From JBCBTJ01 sp964597685 (GTDB lineage Bacteria; Pseudomonadota; Alphaproteobacteria; Caulobacterales; Hyphomonadaceae), in assembly GCA_964597685.1 (NCBI GenBank), contig CAZQZC010000013.1:1-28978 (forward strand): DNA of 28,978 nucleotides. Reading direction: 5' to 3'. The translations under genes and the position numbers were made by a program. Under the pieces are notes generated by a model that saw nothing but the letters and a program-made list of their open reading frames with translations, was not told the origin of the DNA and searched no databases. This document shows, one piece after another, positions 7,154-15,796 of this stretch (its first letter is position 1; each line of letters begins with the position of its first letter).

Positions 7154-8134
7154 TCAGTTGACTGGATACTCCGTGCCCTGTGGATCTGGCGAGGCGTCGC
7201 CTATCTCCGGTCGTGTGGGAAGGCCGGGGCTTCTCGCTTCGCTTGGGTTTTGTTGGACAAAAGCCAATTTGAGGTCGCGCGATGTCTGGCCTCCGCCGTC
7301 TGGAGCCCACCCCGGAGGTTTGGCGAAGCGGGCGGCCCAGCGCCAAGGTTTCAGCCCGTCGCGCCGGCAATCGCCGATGAGAGCCGCCAATTCGTGGTAG
7401 GCCACCACCAACGGATTGTGGGTGCGCAGCGGCGTCACGAGGCCGTAATCCGGCTTCTCGCGCTTCAATTCAGGCACGAACGTCCCGAACATCTTGTCCC
7501 AGATGATCAACACTCCGGCGTAATTGGCGTCCAGATAGCGCGGATTGCGGCCATGGTGGACGCGGTGGTGCGACGGCGTGTTGAACACGGCTTCGAACCA
7601 GCCGGGCATACGGTCGATCGTTTCGGTGTGAATCCAGAATTGATAGACGAGGTTCAGCCCCATGGAGAAGAAGATCACAGCCGGATGGAACCCCATCGCC
7701 ACCATGGGCAGGCCGAGCAGGATCAGCCCCGTCAGCGGTCCATACCAAGGTTGGCGCAGCGCCGTGGTCAGATTGTAGAATTCGCTGGAATGGTGGGTGA
7801 CGTGCTCCGCCCACCAGAACCGAACCCGGTGCGCGAAGCGGTGTTTCCAGTAATAGAAAAAGTCGTTGATGACGAAACAGAGCGCGATGCTCCACCACGT
7901 CACGGGAAATTCGTAGATCCGATATGGCCAAAGCGCCAAAAAGGCCGCGTAGCCGAGAAAGCCCGTCGCCGTATTCACCGCCACATTCCCCAAACCCATG
8001 GCCAGCGAGGTGACGGCGTCCTTCGTGTCATAGGCGCCGGCGGCGCGCCCCGTCCGCACCGCCCACCATTCCAGAAGGACGAAGAAGACGAAGGCCGGGA
8101 TCGCGACGGTGGTCGGGGCGGGGAAATCGGGCAT
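7154..8134 (-). CDS. Sterol desaturase / fatty acid hydroxylase family membrane enzyme
   Basis: The 326-residue integral membrane di-iron oxygenase has the full histidine cluster: HRFAH (98-102), HVTHH (111-115), a histidine at about 169 in FWIHT, and HHRVHH (189-194). Hydrophobic helices lie near 10-28, 45-70, 78-95 and 133-165. Family members hydroxylate or desaturate sterols, fatty acids, carotenoids or ether lipids; the substrate here is unknown. The last 70 or so residues are hydrophilic and Pro/Gly-rich, an extension beyond the catalytic core. It is divergent from a TetR gene with a dyad between them, which makes it a likely repression target, and the exported msrB follows downstream. 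Confidence 0.92.
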   Translation of the reverse strand: MPDFPAPTTVAIPAFVFFVLLEWWAVRTGRAAGAYDTKDAVTSLAMGLGNVAVNTATGFLGYAAFLALWPYRIYEFPVTWWSIALCFVINDFFYYWKHRFAHRVRFWWAEHVTHHSSEFYNLTTALRQPWYGPLTGLILLGLPMVAMGFHPAVIFFSMGLNLVYQFWIHTETIDRMPGWFEAVFNTPSHHRVHHGRNPRYLDANYAGVLIIWDKMFGTFVPELKREKPDYGLVTPLRTHNPLVVAYHELAALIGDCRRDGLKPWRWAARFAKPPGWAPDGGGQTSRDLKLAFVQQNPSEARSPGLPTRPEIGDASPDPQGTEYPVN

Positions 8135-8195
8135 GGGCCTGTCTTAGCATGCCGATCTCCACGGGGAAGAGACCTGGATGTCCTGCAATCCGCTT

Positions 8196-8219
8196 GTAGC
8201 AGAACGATTGTTCTGATAC
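8196..8219. promoter_or_regulatory. Near-perfect dyad, candidate TetR operator
   Basis: The core CAGAAC-GATT-GTTCTG (8200-8215) is a perfect inverted repeat. After one mismatched pair it extends outward to GTA/TAC, giving a 24-base dyad. It lies nine bases before the TetR ATG and about 60 bases from the desaturase start, the expected position for an autoregulatory, divergent operator. Size and centre resemble operators of many TetR proteins. Binding is inferred. Confidence 0.65.
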
Positions 8220-8228
8220 GGATTTGCC

Positions 8229-8810
8229 ATGCCGAGAGCCCGATCCGTTCCCCGAGCCGATCTTGTGTCGCGCGCCATGTCTCAGTTTTGGACGACGGGC
8301 TACGAGGCGACGTCGATCGACGATTTGGTCGCCGCGACCGGGGCGAACCGCCAAGCGCTCTACTCGGATTTCGGCGGCAAGGCGGCCCTGTTTTCAGCGG
8401 CGCTGGAAATCTATTCCGAGGAGGTCGTCACCCCGGCGTTCGCCCCCGTAGAGGCGCCGGGAGCCGGGCTGGAAGAGATCGCGGCCTATTTCGAGTCTCA
8501 GATTGCGCGCGCCGAATCCATGGGCCTCCCAGGCCCTGGCTGTCTCATGGCGAACACGATGACCGAGCGCGCGCCCCACGCGCCAGAGGTCGCCAACACG
8601 GTGGCGCGCCACACGGCGCGCTTGGAAGCGGGCTTTCAAAACGCCCTGCAGAGTGTCGCGACCGCGCCGCGCGCCAGCGACCTGGCCGCCATCCTGGTGG
8701 TCTTCACAAACGGGCTCTGGTCGATGTCTCGCATCGTCTCCGACGCTGCGGCGCTGCGTCGCGCGGTGTCGGTCATGTTGTCCGTTCTTGAGCAGGAGAC
8801 TCGTCAATGA
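8229..8810 (+). CDS. TetR/AcrR-family transcriptional regulator
   Basis: The 193-residue protein has an N-terminal helix-turn-helix: FWTTGYEATSIDDLVAATG then NRQALYSDFGGKAALF (about residues 20-55), the TetR DNA-binding pattern. A helical ligand/dimer domain with the GPGCLMANT motif seen in the TetR_C_16-like subgroup follows. Regulators of this kind often control small-molecule or lipid-modifying genes. It is divergent from the desaturase gene with a dyad between, and its stop overlaps the ATG of the next gene by four bases, so that membrane protein is co-expressed. No ribosome site is evident before the ATG, and the transcript may have a very short leader. Confidence 0.93.
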   Translation: MPRARSVPRADLVSRAMSQFWTTGYEATSIDDLVAATGANRQALYSDFGGKAALFSAALEIYSEEVVTPAFAPVEAPGAGLEEIAAYFESQIARAESMGLPGPGCLMANTMTERAPHAPEVANTVARHTARLEAGFQNALQSVATAPRASDLAAILVVFTNGLWSMSRIVSDAAALRRAVSVMLSVLEQETRQ

Positions 8811-9259
8811 TCGTCGCCGAGAAGACCGGCCCGCCATTTCCCGTTCGCGCGTTTCTGCTGACCGCGCTCGTCAACGGATTGTGGATCAACGTGTCCGAAG
8901 TTTTCCGCTATTTCGCCTTTGTCATGCCCGCCGTGCGGGGCGCGTTTCCGCAGATTGAGAACGCCGCGCCCATGGACCCGGCCGTGTTCGCGGTGTGGGG
9001 CGTTTGGGACACGATCCTTGTCCTCGCCGCGACGGGATTCGTCTGGTTGTTCCTGGAACGGTTCGGGCGAGGCGTCCGCAATGCGCTGGTCGCGGGGACA
9101 TTGTTCTGGCTCGCGGTCTTCGTCATCCTCTGGCTCGGCGTCTGGAACATGAACCTCGCCACCCCGGCAATCCTCGCCGCCGCATTGCCGCTCGCCTGGG
9201 TCGAACAGGCCGTGGCCGCCCTGATCGTGAATTGGGGCATGGCCCGTTTCGGGCGCTGA
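8807..9259 (+). CDS. Four-helix membrane protein of unknown function, coupled to TetR
   Basis: The 150-residue, very hydrophobic product has four probable transmembrane segments (about 14-42, 62-83, 90-112, 116-140) and no recognised catalytic motif. The start overlaps the TetR stop (ATGA), so it is translationally coupled and probably autoregulated with it. It may be an exporter accessory or a target of the regulator. It ends four bases before the convergent GMC oxidoreductase gene, leaving no room for a terminator. Confidence 0.8.
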   Translation: MIVAEKTGPPFPVRAFLLTALVNGLWINVSEVFRYFAFVMPAVRGAFPQIENAAPMDPAVFAVWGVWDTILVLAATGFVWLFLERFGRGVRNALVAGTLFWLAVFVILWLGVWNMNLATPAILAAALPLAWVEQAVAALIVNWGMARFGR

Positions 9260-9263
9260 CGGG

Positions 9264-10901
9264 TTAAACGGTCTCGCTGGCCAAGGCCGCCGCCGCGCGT
9301 CCTCGGATCATGTCGGCGGCTTTTTCTGCGATCATGATCGTCGGCGCATTGGTATTGCCGGAGACGAGGCGGGGCATGACCGAGGCGTCGATGACGCGCA
9401 GGCCTTCCACGCCGTAGACCTTCAGCTGCGGGTCGACCACGGACGCGTCGTCCCGGCCCATCTTCGCCGTGCCGACGGGGTGGTAGATGGTCGAGCCGAC
9501 TTCGCGGGCGTAGGCGAGCAGCGCCTCGTCCGACGCGGCCTCTGCGCCGGGGTCCATTTCGTGGTCCACATAGGGCGAGAGCGCCTCCTGCTCCGCGATC
9601 CGGCGGCCCCATTTCAGCCCCTCGACGATCGTCTGTTGGTCGAGCGGGTCGGAGAGGTAATTGGGGCGGATCGCCGGATGTTCGCTCGGATCGGCCGACC
9701 GGATATGGATCGAGCCCCGGCTCTCCGGCCGCAACTGGCAGGGGGCGATGGTGAGACCCGGTTGAGTCTCGAGCTCCATCTTCTGCTCGTTCGCCAGTTT
9801 GTCGGAATCCATTGTGGCGGGCAGAATGTGATATTGCACATCCGGCCCGTCGAGTTCGGGCCGTGTCTTCACGAAGGCGGCGATATGGGCCGCCGACAGG
9901 GTCAGAAGGCCCTTGCGCTGGAACAGATACTTGAAGATCTCTCCCACGAAGCGCGCGCCTCGCGTCATCTCGTTCACGGACACGATCCCCGGCTTCAGCC
10001 GATAGCGCTGGGGAACGACATAATGATCCTGCAGATTCGCACCGACGCCTTTGAGCGCGGATAAGACCTCGATCCCATGATCCTTCAGCACATCAGGATC
10101 GCCGATTCCGGACAGCTCCAGAAGCTGCGGCGTATTGATCGCGCCGCCGCAGAGGATCACCTCCCGCGTCGCCCGCGCCTCCACCGCAGCGCCGTCGCGG
10201 ACATAGGCGACTCCCGTCGCGCGCTTGCCGTCGAACAGCACTTTGGAGGCGAGCGCATTTGTCTCGATCTTCAGGTTTTGCCGACGCCGCGCAGGCTTCA
10301 GATAGGCGGCCGCCGCCGAGCAGCGCCGACCGTTCTTCACGGTCAGCTGGTAATAGGAGACGCCCTCCTGGTTTTCGCCGTTGATGTCGTCATTGCGCGG
10401 GACGCCCGCCTGCACCGCGGCTTCGATCACCGCGTCCGAGACAGGATGCGGCTGGGTGACGTCGGACACATTCAGCGGCCCGCCCTGGCCGTGGCCCTCC
10501 AAGCCTTCGCGTTCCTGGTTCTGCGATCGTACGAAGTAGGGGTGTACGTCGTCCGAGCTCCAGCCTTCGCAGCCAAGCTGTCGCCATGTGTCGTAATCGC
10601 TCTTCTGTCCGCGCACATAGAGCAAGCCGTTGATCGAGGACGATCCGCCGAGCACCTTGCCGCGCGGCCAGACATGGGGGCGGTTGTTCGTGCCGGGGTC
10701 GGGCTCGGTCTCGTAGAGCCAATTGATCTTTGGGTCCTTCAGGGTTTGGGCGTAGCCGACGGGGATGTGGATCATCGGCGAGGAATCCTTGCCCCCGGCC
10801 TCCAGAAGCAAAACCGTCGACGCGCCGTCCTCGGTCAGTCGGTTGGCGAGCACGCATCCCGCCGATCCGGCGCCGACGATGATGTAATCGAACGTGTTCA
10901 T
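9264..10901 (-). CDS. GMC-family FAD oxidoreductase (choline/alcohol dehydrogenase-like)
   Basis: The 545-residue flavoenzyme oxidises an alcohol. It shows the FAD-binding GAGSAG (10-15), GMC signature 1 in RGKVLGGSSSINGLLYVRG (80-98), signature 2 in GAINTPQLLELSGIG, and the active-site pair His474 (in YHPVGTAKMG) and Asn516 (in SGNTNAPT). The ATG at 10901 has GGGAGG just upstream and begins exactly at the Rossmann strand. The frame is open for about 300 more codons upstream, antisense to the crotonase gene, but that part has no domain character. Relatives include choline, polyethylene glycol and long-chain alcohol dehydrogenases; I cannot pick one. No betaine-aldehyde dehydrogenase is adjacent, which weakens the choline option. 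Confidence 0.93.
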   Translation of the reverse strand: MNTFDYIIVGAGSAGCVLANRLTEDGASTVLLLEAGGKDSSPMIHIPVGYAQTLKDPKINWLYETEPDPGTNNRPHVWPRGKVLGGSSSINGLLYVRGQKSDYDTWRQLGCEGWSSDDVHPYFVRSQNQEREGLEGHGQGGPLNVSDVTQPHPVSDAVIEAAVQAGVPRNDDINGENQEGVSYYQLTVKNGRRCSAAAAYLKPARRRQNLKIETNALASKVLFDGKRATGVAYVRDGAAVEARATREVILCGGAINTPQLLELSGIGDPDVLKDHGIEVLSALKGVGANLQDHYVVPQRYRLKPGIVSVNEMTRGARFVGEIFKYLFQRKGLLTLSAAHIAAFVKTRPELDGPDVQYHILPATMDSDKLANEQKMELETQPGLTIAPCQLRPESRGSIHIRSADPSEHPAIRPNYLSDPLDQQTIVEGLKWGRRIAEQEALSPYVDHEMDPGAEAASDEALLAYAREVGSTIYHPVGTAKMGRDDASVVDPQLKVYGVEGLRVIDASVMPRLVSGNTNAPTIMIAEKAADMIRGRAAAALASETV

Positions 10902-11057
10902 GAGGCCTCCCTGAGGGCGTCGTGACGCCGCCGTCATTTTTCCAATCTTTGCCATGGGGGATCGTTGAAGGGAACCGGCTGTCCGCAAGCCCCTTGACCG
11001 CCGCAGGGTCAGTCCGATCCCATACAGCCCAACAGATACGCTCGGGAGGAGCCGGAC
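10902..11057. promoter_or_regulatory. Divergent promoter region, GMC oxidoreductase / crotonase
   Basis: 156 bases between two divergent starts. On the plus strand TTGACC (10994-10999) is a fair -35 candidate, and a small dyad TGACC-N7-GGTCA (10995-11011) overlaps it. A strong GGGAGGAG ribosome site precedes the crotonase ATG. The -10 element is not convincing, and no regulator gene is adjacent. Confidence 0.35.
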
Positions 11058-11963
11058 ATGACTGAGACCACGTACGAGACCATCAAGCTCGACATCGACG
11101 ACGGCGTTGCGACGATCACCCTTCACCGGCCTGACAAAATGAACGCATTCACCTCGCGCATGATGTACGAGATGATCGCCGCCTTCGACGTGACCGACGC
11201 CGACGACGCGGTGCGCGCCGTCATCGTCACGGGCTCGGGCGAACGGGCGTTCTGCGCGGGTGCGGATCTCTCCGAGGGCGCGAAGACCTTCGATTATGAC
11301 GCCCGGGCGTCGTCCGGCGAGGCGGGGCGGACGTCGGATGAAGACCGTCTGCGCGACGGGGGCGGCCGGCTGACGCTGCGTATTTTCGACAGTCTGAAAC
11401 CCGTTATCGCGGCCGTGAACGGCGCCGCGGTCGGCGTGGGCGCGACGATGCAGCTCCCGATGGACATTCGCATCGCGTCCGAAACCGCCCGGTTCGGCTT
11501 TGTCTTCAACCGCCGCGGCATCAATCCCGAAGCCGCCTCCAGCTGGTTTCTGCCGCGCATTGTAGGCGTCTCGAAGGCGCTGGAATGGTGTTATTCGGGA
11601 CGGGTTTTCTCCGCGGACGAGGCGCTGGCGGGCGGCCTTGTGACATCTGTCCATGCGCCCGGCGATCTTATGGACGCCGCCCGCGCCATTGCGCGTGAGA
11701 TCGCCGAAAATACGGCGCCGGTGTCGACCTCGCTGACCCGCCAGATGATGTGGCGCATGCTGGGGGCCGCCCATCCGATGGAGGCTCATATCGTCGACTC
11801 GGCCGCGATTTATGAGCGCGGCCGCTCGGACGACGCCAAGGAGGGCGTGACGAGCTTTCTGGAAAAACGCGCGCCAAACTATCCCGTTAAAGTCTCCGAC
11901 GGCATGCCCAGCTTTTTCCCCTGGTGGGACGACGAGGCCTTCAAATGGATCGGGAAAGACTGA
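11058..11963 (+). CDS. Crotonase-fold (enoyl-CoA hydratase/isomerase family) protein
   Basis: The 301-residue protein has the crotonase core: LHRPDKMNAF, the oxyanion-hole segment ERAFCAGADLSEG, and AAVNGAAVGVGATMQLPMDIRIAS. By hand alignment to rat enoyl-CoA hydratase, both catalytic glutamates are replaced: Glu144 by Thr (in GATMQL) and Glu164 by Phe (in FGFVFNRRG). A glutamate appears slightly later in GINPEAASSW, a pattern seen in many actinobacterial and proteobacterial paralogues. It may therefore act as an isomerase or in another crotonase reaction. An insertion rich in Asp, Ser and Arg lies at about 77-100. The C-terminus ends in the hydrophobic/aromatic FFPWWDDEAFKW. It converges on the MFS gene with a six-base gap. 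Confidence 0.9.
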   Translation: MTETTYETIKLDIDDGVATITLHRPDKMNAFTSRMMYEMIAAFDVTDADDAVRAVIVTGSGERAFCAGADLSEGAKTFDYDARASSGEAGRTSDEDRLRDGGGRLTLRIFDSLKPVIAAVNGAAVGVGATMQLPMDIRIASETARFGFVFNRRGINPEAASSWFLPRIVGVSKALEWCYSGRVFSADEALAGGLVTSVHAPGDLMDAARAIAREIAENTAPVSTSLTRQMMWRMLGAAHPMEAHIVDSAAIYERGRSDDAKEGVTSFLEKRAPNYPVKVSDGMPSFFPWWDDEAFKWIGKD

Positions 11964-11969
11964 CCGCGC

Positions 11970-13388
11970 CTATTTCAGGACGCTGGAATCGAGCTTCCAG
12001 ATCGGCGTGCGCAACAGGATCCAGGAGATGACCGCTGTCATGCCGGAGACGGCGACGACGGCGACTGTCTTGTAGCCGAAGGCGTCCGTCAGCGCGCCCA
12101 TCATTGCCGCGCCAATCGGCGTGCCCGCCATGAAGCCGAGCTGGTAGAACGACAAGACGCGGGCGAGCTGGTCTTTCGGCGCGGCGTCTTGCACGATCGC
12201 CCGGCTCATCGTGATCGAGACGCCGGCCGCCAGGCCCCCGATGAAGACGATCGACAAGAACATCCAATGGTCGATTGGAAACAGGAAGCCGAGGATGATC
12301 GCCGTGCCCAGGGATTGCGAATACAACAGCAATTGGCCGGGCCGGCTTGAGGACTTCGTCACCGACATGGCGACCGAGGACAGGAACGCGCCAATCCAGA
12401 AGGTGACGAACATGTCCCGAATGCCGTCGGAGCCGAAGCCGTAGACGTCCCGGTTGATGATCGGCAAGACGACCAGGAACGACCCGATGACGAAGACGCC
12501 CACCCCGAACATCAGGATTGTCATCCCGTAGAGCAGGGGATCGGACCGCACGACCCGATAGCCTTCGGCGATGTCGCCGAAGGCCGCGCCAACGCCGGAA
12601 CGACCGGTGCGCACCCTTCGACCGCGCGCCAGCAGGATGGCGAAGACCGAGCCTGATCCCAGAATGATCGCCTGCAGCGCCAGGAGGCGCCAGCTGTCGA
12701 TCGGCCCTATGGCGAAGCCGCCGAGCCAGTCGGGCATCCGCGTCGCCTTGTCGGCGTAGCCGCCCATGACAAGGCCCGCGATCTGGGCCGCGAATTGCAC
12801 AAGCGTCGCGAACGCCACGCCCTTCTGCAGCGTGATGGCCGACCCGAGCCGCATGCGTCGGGCGATGACCTCGTTCAGGATCGCATCGCGCGCGGGCATC
12901 ATGAAGGCGCCCACCAATCCAAGCGTCAGGCCGTAGAGGATCATGTGGGCGTAGGCGAGCGTGCCCGTGGCCAGGGCAAAAGCGAGGCCCGCCGCCGGCA
13001 GGCCCGCCAGGAGGTGGAGCGCCATCAACAGGGGCTTGCCTGACATGCGCTCGGCCACCACGCCGCCAAGCAGCAGAAAGATCACCGATGGCGCCGACAG
13101 CGCCAAATTGGCCAAGCCAAGCTCCGTCCCGCCGAGGTTCAGGTGCTGTGGACTGGTTATCAGATAGGGGAACAGGACGATCTGCAGGCCGAACGCCATG
13201 AACCATGTGGATTGGACGCCGAGATAAGCCGGCAATTCGAACTTCACGCCGCCGCGCAGTCGCCGGGTTCGCGGTTTGTCGTCTTGGTGAAGCAGAGACG
13301 CCCCGGCGCTCGCAGCGCTTTGGATGCCCGACAGATGCGCTGTGTTGGCGGTCGGCTCGCGCTCCGCCGCGTCCAAGGGGTCTGTCAT
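11970..13388 (-). CDS. Major facilitator superfamily exporter (MFS_3-like)
   Basis: The 472-residue protein has about 12 hydrophobic segments, a hydrophilic N-terminus of about 55 residues and a central loop rich in Arg and Gly (around RGRRVRTGRSG). The LSAPSVIFLLLGGVVAERM stretch after helix 2 and the matching AGVSITMSRAIVQDAAPKDQ segment in the second half are the loop motifs of the drug/siderophore-exporter MFS group. GGAAG lies five bases before the ATG at 13388. The substrate is unknown, and neighbours do not identify one. Confidence 0.9.
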   Translation of the reverse strand: MTDPLDAAEREPTANTAHLSGIQSAASAGASLLHQDDKPRTRRLRGGVKFELPAYLGVQSTWFMAFGLQIVLFPYLITSPQHLNLGGTELGLANLALSAPSVIFLLLGGVVAERMSGKPLLMALHLLAGLPAAGLAFALATGTLAYAHMILYGLTLGLVGAFMMPARDAILNEVIARRMRLGSAITLQKGVAFATLVQFAAQIAGLVMGGYADKATRMPDWLGGFAIGPIDSWRLLALQAIILGSGSVFAILLARGRRVRTGRSGVGAAFGDIAEGYRVVRSDPLLYGMTILMFGVGVFVIGSFLVVLPIINRDVYGFGSDGIRDMFVTFWIGAFLSSVAMSVTKSSSRPGQLLLYSQSLGTAIILGFLFPIDHWMFLSIVFIGGLAAGVSITMSRAIVQDAAPKDQLARVLSFYQLGFMAGTPIGAAMMGALTDAFGYKTVAVVAVSGMTAVISWILLRTPIWKLDSSVLK

Positions 13389-13532
13389 GTCGGCTTCCGA
13401 TCAACTAGACTCGCTCACTGTGAACTGTAGTCGCGGGACGCATGATTGGAAGCCTGCGACGCGGGGCGGCGACATCCGATTGTCACAGCCGGCGTTCATG
13501 CTAGGCGTGGCATTGGACAGTGGAGTGGGCGG

Positions 13533-13988
13533 ATGCGTGAGTTTCGAACGCTTGTGAGCTGGGTCTTGGCCCTAGCGCTGATCGCAGCGTTTCTGCATCT
13601 GACAGTGCACCCGTTGCCTGACCCAACGCTTGGCCGTGTTCAATTGTTCGATCCGCCGGGTGAGAACGTCTTGTTTGCGACGTTGGCGGAGAAATCCCGA
13701 TATCCCATCTTCGAACCCGCGGGCCGCGTGGCGGCTGCTTTGTTTCAGCTGCTCGCTGGCTTCCTGCTGTTTTTTCCGTGGACGCGTCGGTTCGGCGCGG
13801 TCTTGGCGTTCTTATTCCTGGCGTCTTTGGTTGGTCTGCACCTGTCGCCTTGGCTGGGCCGTGAGTTGCCGTTGGGCTTGGCGCCCGGTGAGGCGGCGAC
13901 CGACGGCGGCATGGCGTTCTCTCTGTCCGTCGCGATGATGGTCGCGAGCGTGCTGGTGATGATGGTGCATCCGCGCCGCCAACACTGA
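13533..13988 (+). CDS. Four-helix membrane protein, weakly DoxX-like
   Basis: The 151-residue product has four hydrophobic segments (about 7-22, 62-78, 83-102, 123-144) and a short positively charged C-terminus. The general layout resembles small DoxX-type proteins, but I see no diagnostic motif, so it is best left as unknown. I chose the ATG at 13533 because GGAG lies seven bases upstream and the protein then starts with a normal membrane N-terminus; the frame is open back to 13446 without such features. It is divergent from the MFS gene across 144 bases and 43 bases before the DUF2336 gene. Confidence 0.7.
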   Translation: MREFRTLVSWVLALALIAAFLHLTVHPLPDPTLGRVQLFDPPGENVLFATLAEKSRYPIFEPAGRVAAALFQLLAGFLLFFPWTRRFGAVLAFLFLASLVGLHLSPWLGRELPLGLAPGEAATDGGMAFSLSVAMMVASVLVMMVHPRRQH

Positions 13989-14031
13989 TCAGCGGAACCG
14001 ATCGTTAACTCTCCTGTGTAACGCAATCAGC

Positions 14032-15237
14032 GTGTCATCCGCGCCGATAGACCTCGCCGACGCGCCATCGTCCGGCGCGCCTCAACCTTCGCTTCAGACG
14101 AGGGCCTCTCTGCTTCGGCGCTTGGTCGATATTGTCTCGATGCCTCCGCAACGGGTCGCCAAACAGGACAGAGCCATGGCGGGCGACGTCTTGCTTGAGA
14201 TGCTTTTTGAGGCGGAGGACGAGGATCGGCTTGTTTGCTCTCAGCGGCTTCGCACCGCGCGCGAAGCGCCGCGCCGCGTGCTGCGGTATCTCGCCCAATG
14301 CGCCTTCGACGTCGCCGAACCCGTCCTGAGCGACAATGACGGGTTGGACGCGTCCGATCTATGTCAGATCTGCCGAAGCGGCTCGCTGGAACACCGCGTC
14401 GCGATCGCCAAGCGGCGGAGCGTTCCGCCGACTGTTGCGGACATGATCATCGATTTCGGCGAACCGGCGTCTTGCCGGGCCTTGTTGCAGAATCCGGCGG
14501 CTGAACTGTCAGAATACGGATTGGACGCGCTGGTGTCGCTGTCCCAAACCGTCGCCGACATCGCAGGTCTGGCGCTCCGCCGGCCCGAAGTCACGCCGGC
14601 GCAAGCCATGACGATGTTCTGGTGGGCCGACGCCGCCAGTCGCCGTCTGATTCTCACCCGCTTTGCGGCGGACCGCTTGGAGATCATTGATCTGTGCTCC
14701 GACCTCTTTACCAAGGCGGCGGACGACAAGTGGGCCGATCCGCTGGTTCGTAAGACGTTGCAGATGATCGAACGCCGCCAGCGCAATCGCTTGGCCATTG
14801 CAAAGAGCCCCTATGGCAGCCTCGAAGAGGCCGTCAGTGCGGCGGCGGCGTTCGGGATGACGCCGGAAACGGCCCAGGAGATCGGTTATCTGTCCGGTCT
14901 CAAGCCGGTGACCATCGCCAAGATTTTAAGCGATTCCGGCGGCGAGGCTTTGGCTGTTCTCTGCAAGGCGACAGGCCTAGGGCGCGAGTATCTCACGGAA
15001 TTCTGGACCTCGCTGAAACGGCCCATGGAATTGTCGCCTGGCGAACCGCATCCATTGTTCATCCAATGCGAAGAAACCTACGACGTGTTGAGCGTGGCCA
15101 AAGCGCAAACCACCTTGCGCTATTGGAATTGGGCCCTGTCCTCGGCGTTTTCTCCGACGAAGTCCGCCGGGACGCCCGAAGCCGACGACATTTTCTCCGC
15201 CGCGAAGCGCGCCTCGCGCCTCGTCTTCGGAAGCTGA
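14032..15237 (+). CDS. DUF2336 domain-containing alpha-helical protein
   Basis: The 401-residue soluble protein is rich in Ala, Leu and Arg and all-helical in character. The opening ASLLRRLVDIV, the central LEHRVAIAKRRSVPPTVADMII and the LLQNPAAELSEYGLDALV pattern match DUF2336, an alphaproteobacterial family of HEAT-like repeats with no settled function. The start is GTG at 14032 and lacks a clear ribosome site, so a later start is possible (for example near 14140). It lies on the same strand 79 bases before the antiporter operon. Read-through is possible, but no link is known. Confidence 0.8.
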   Translation: MSSAPIDLADAPSSGAPQPSLQTRASLLRRLVDIVSMPPQRVAKQDRAMAGDVLLEMLFEAEDEDRLVCSQRLRTAREAPRRVLRYLAQCAFDVAEPVLSDNDGLDASDLCQICRSGSLEHRVAIAKRRSVPPTVADMIIDFGEPASCRALLQNPAAELSEYGLDALVSLSQTVADIAGLALRRPEVTPAQAMTMFWWADAASRRLILTRFAADRLEIIDLCSDLFTKAADDKWADPLVRKTLQMIERRQRNRLAIAKSPYGSLEEAVSAAAAFGMTPETAQEIGYLSGLKPVTIAKILSDSGGEALAVLCKATGLGREYLTEFWTSLKRPMELSPGEPHPLFIQCEETYDVLSVAKAQTTLRYWNWALSSAFSPTKSAGTPEADDIFSAAKRASRLVFGS

Positions 15238-15316
15238 CGAATTCGGGGCTGGCCAATTCAACAGCATGCGGTTAGGCACGGGGCGGCTAGGCTGCGGCGC
15301 TGAGGGGATCGACGGC

Positions 15317-15796
15317 GTGAGTTACTTTTTAACGCTGATCGCAGCGATGGTTGCGCTTTGGCTGGGGCTTTCCGGTCATTACACGCCGCTGCTGCTCGGT
15401 TTGGGCGCAGTATCGGTTGGGTTATGCAGTGCGTTGGCCCTCAGGCTCGGAATCGCCGACCGCGAAGGCGTGCCTTACCTTCGCATGCCGCAATTCTTTG
15501 CTTATTGGACTTGGCTCGTGGGCGAGATCGCAAAGGCCAATTGGATTGTCATCCGTGCTTGCCTGCGCGCCGACCTCGACATCGATCCAGCCCTTGTCAA
15601 AGTGAAGACGCGGTGCGAATCCGACCTCGCCCGAACGGTGCTCGCAAATTCGATCACGCTGACCCCAGGGACTGTCACCATCGAGATCGACTCAGATCGT
15701 TTCCTCATCCACGCGCTGTACGAAGAGCTGGCGGGGCCTGGCGCCTTCGACGAAATGGACGAACGCGCGCGAAGCGCGTCCGACGGTGCGGCATGA
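15317..15796 (+). CDS. mnhE: Mrp/Mnh antiporter subunit E
   Basis: The 159-residue first gene of the antiporter operon. Two N-terminal membrane helices (about 3-17 and 21-45) are followed by the cytoplasmic domain typical of MnhE/MrpE: PQFFAYWTWLVGEIAKANWIV, then SDLARTVLANSITLTPGTVTIEID. Subunit E is needed for assembly of the Mrp Na+(Li+,K+)/H+ exchanger. The start is GTG at 15317 with GAGGGG nine bases upstream; the frame is open back to 15266 but that extension is not membrane-like. The stop overlaps the mnhF ATG by four bases. Confidence 0.92.
   Translation: MSYFLTLIAAMVALWLGLSGHYTPLLLGLGAVSVGLCSALALRLGIADREGVPYLRMPQFFAYWTWLVGEIAKANWIVIRACLRADLDIDPALVKVKTRCESDLARTVLANSITLTPGTVTIEIDSDRFLIHALYEELAGPGAFDEMDERARSASDGAA

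Noticed and set aside
6461..8791. 776-codon open frame on the plus strand
   Set aside because: It runs antisense through the exported msrB and desaturase genes and then in another frame through tetR. It is Arg/Pro/Gly-rich with no domain, as expected from high-GC shadow coding.
10902..11789. Upstream extension of the GMC oxidoreductase frame (about 300 codons)
   Set aside because: It is antisense to the crotonase gene and Arg/His-rich with no domain. The true start has a ribosome site and the FAD-binding strand begins right there.
11941..13404. 487-codon frame overlapping the MFS gene on the same strand
   Set aside because: It is a frame-shifted shadow with Arg/Gly/His-rich sequence. The other frame gives clean transmembrane helices.
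15358..15792. Upstream extension of the mnhF frame through mnhE
   Set aside because: The part before 15793 is Arg-rich and not membrane-like, while mnhE is clearly coded in another frame.
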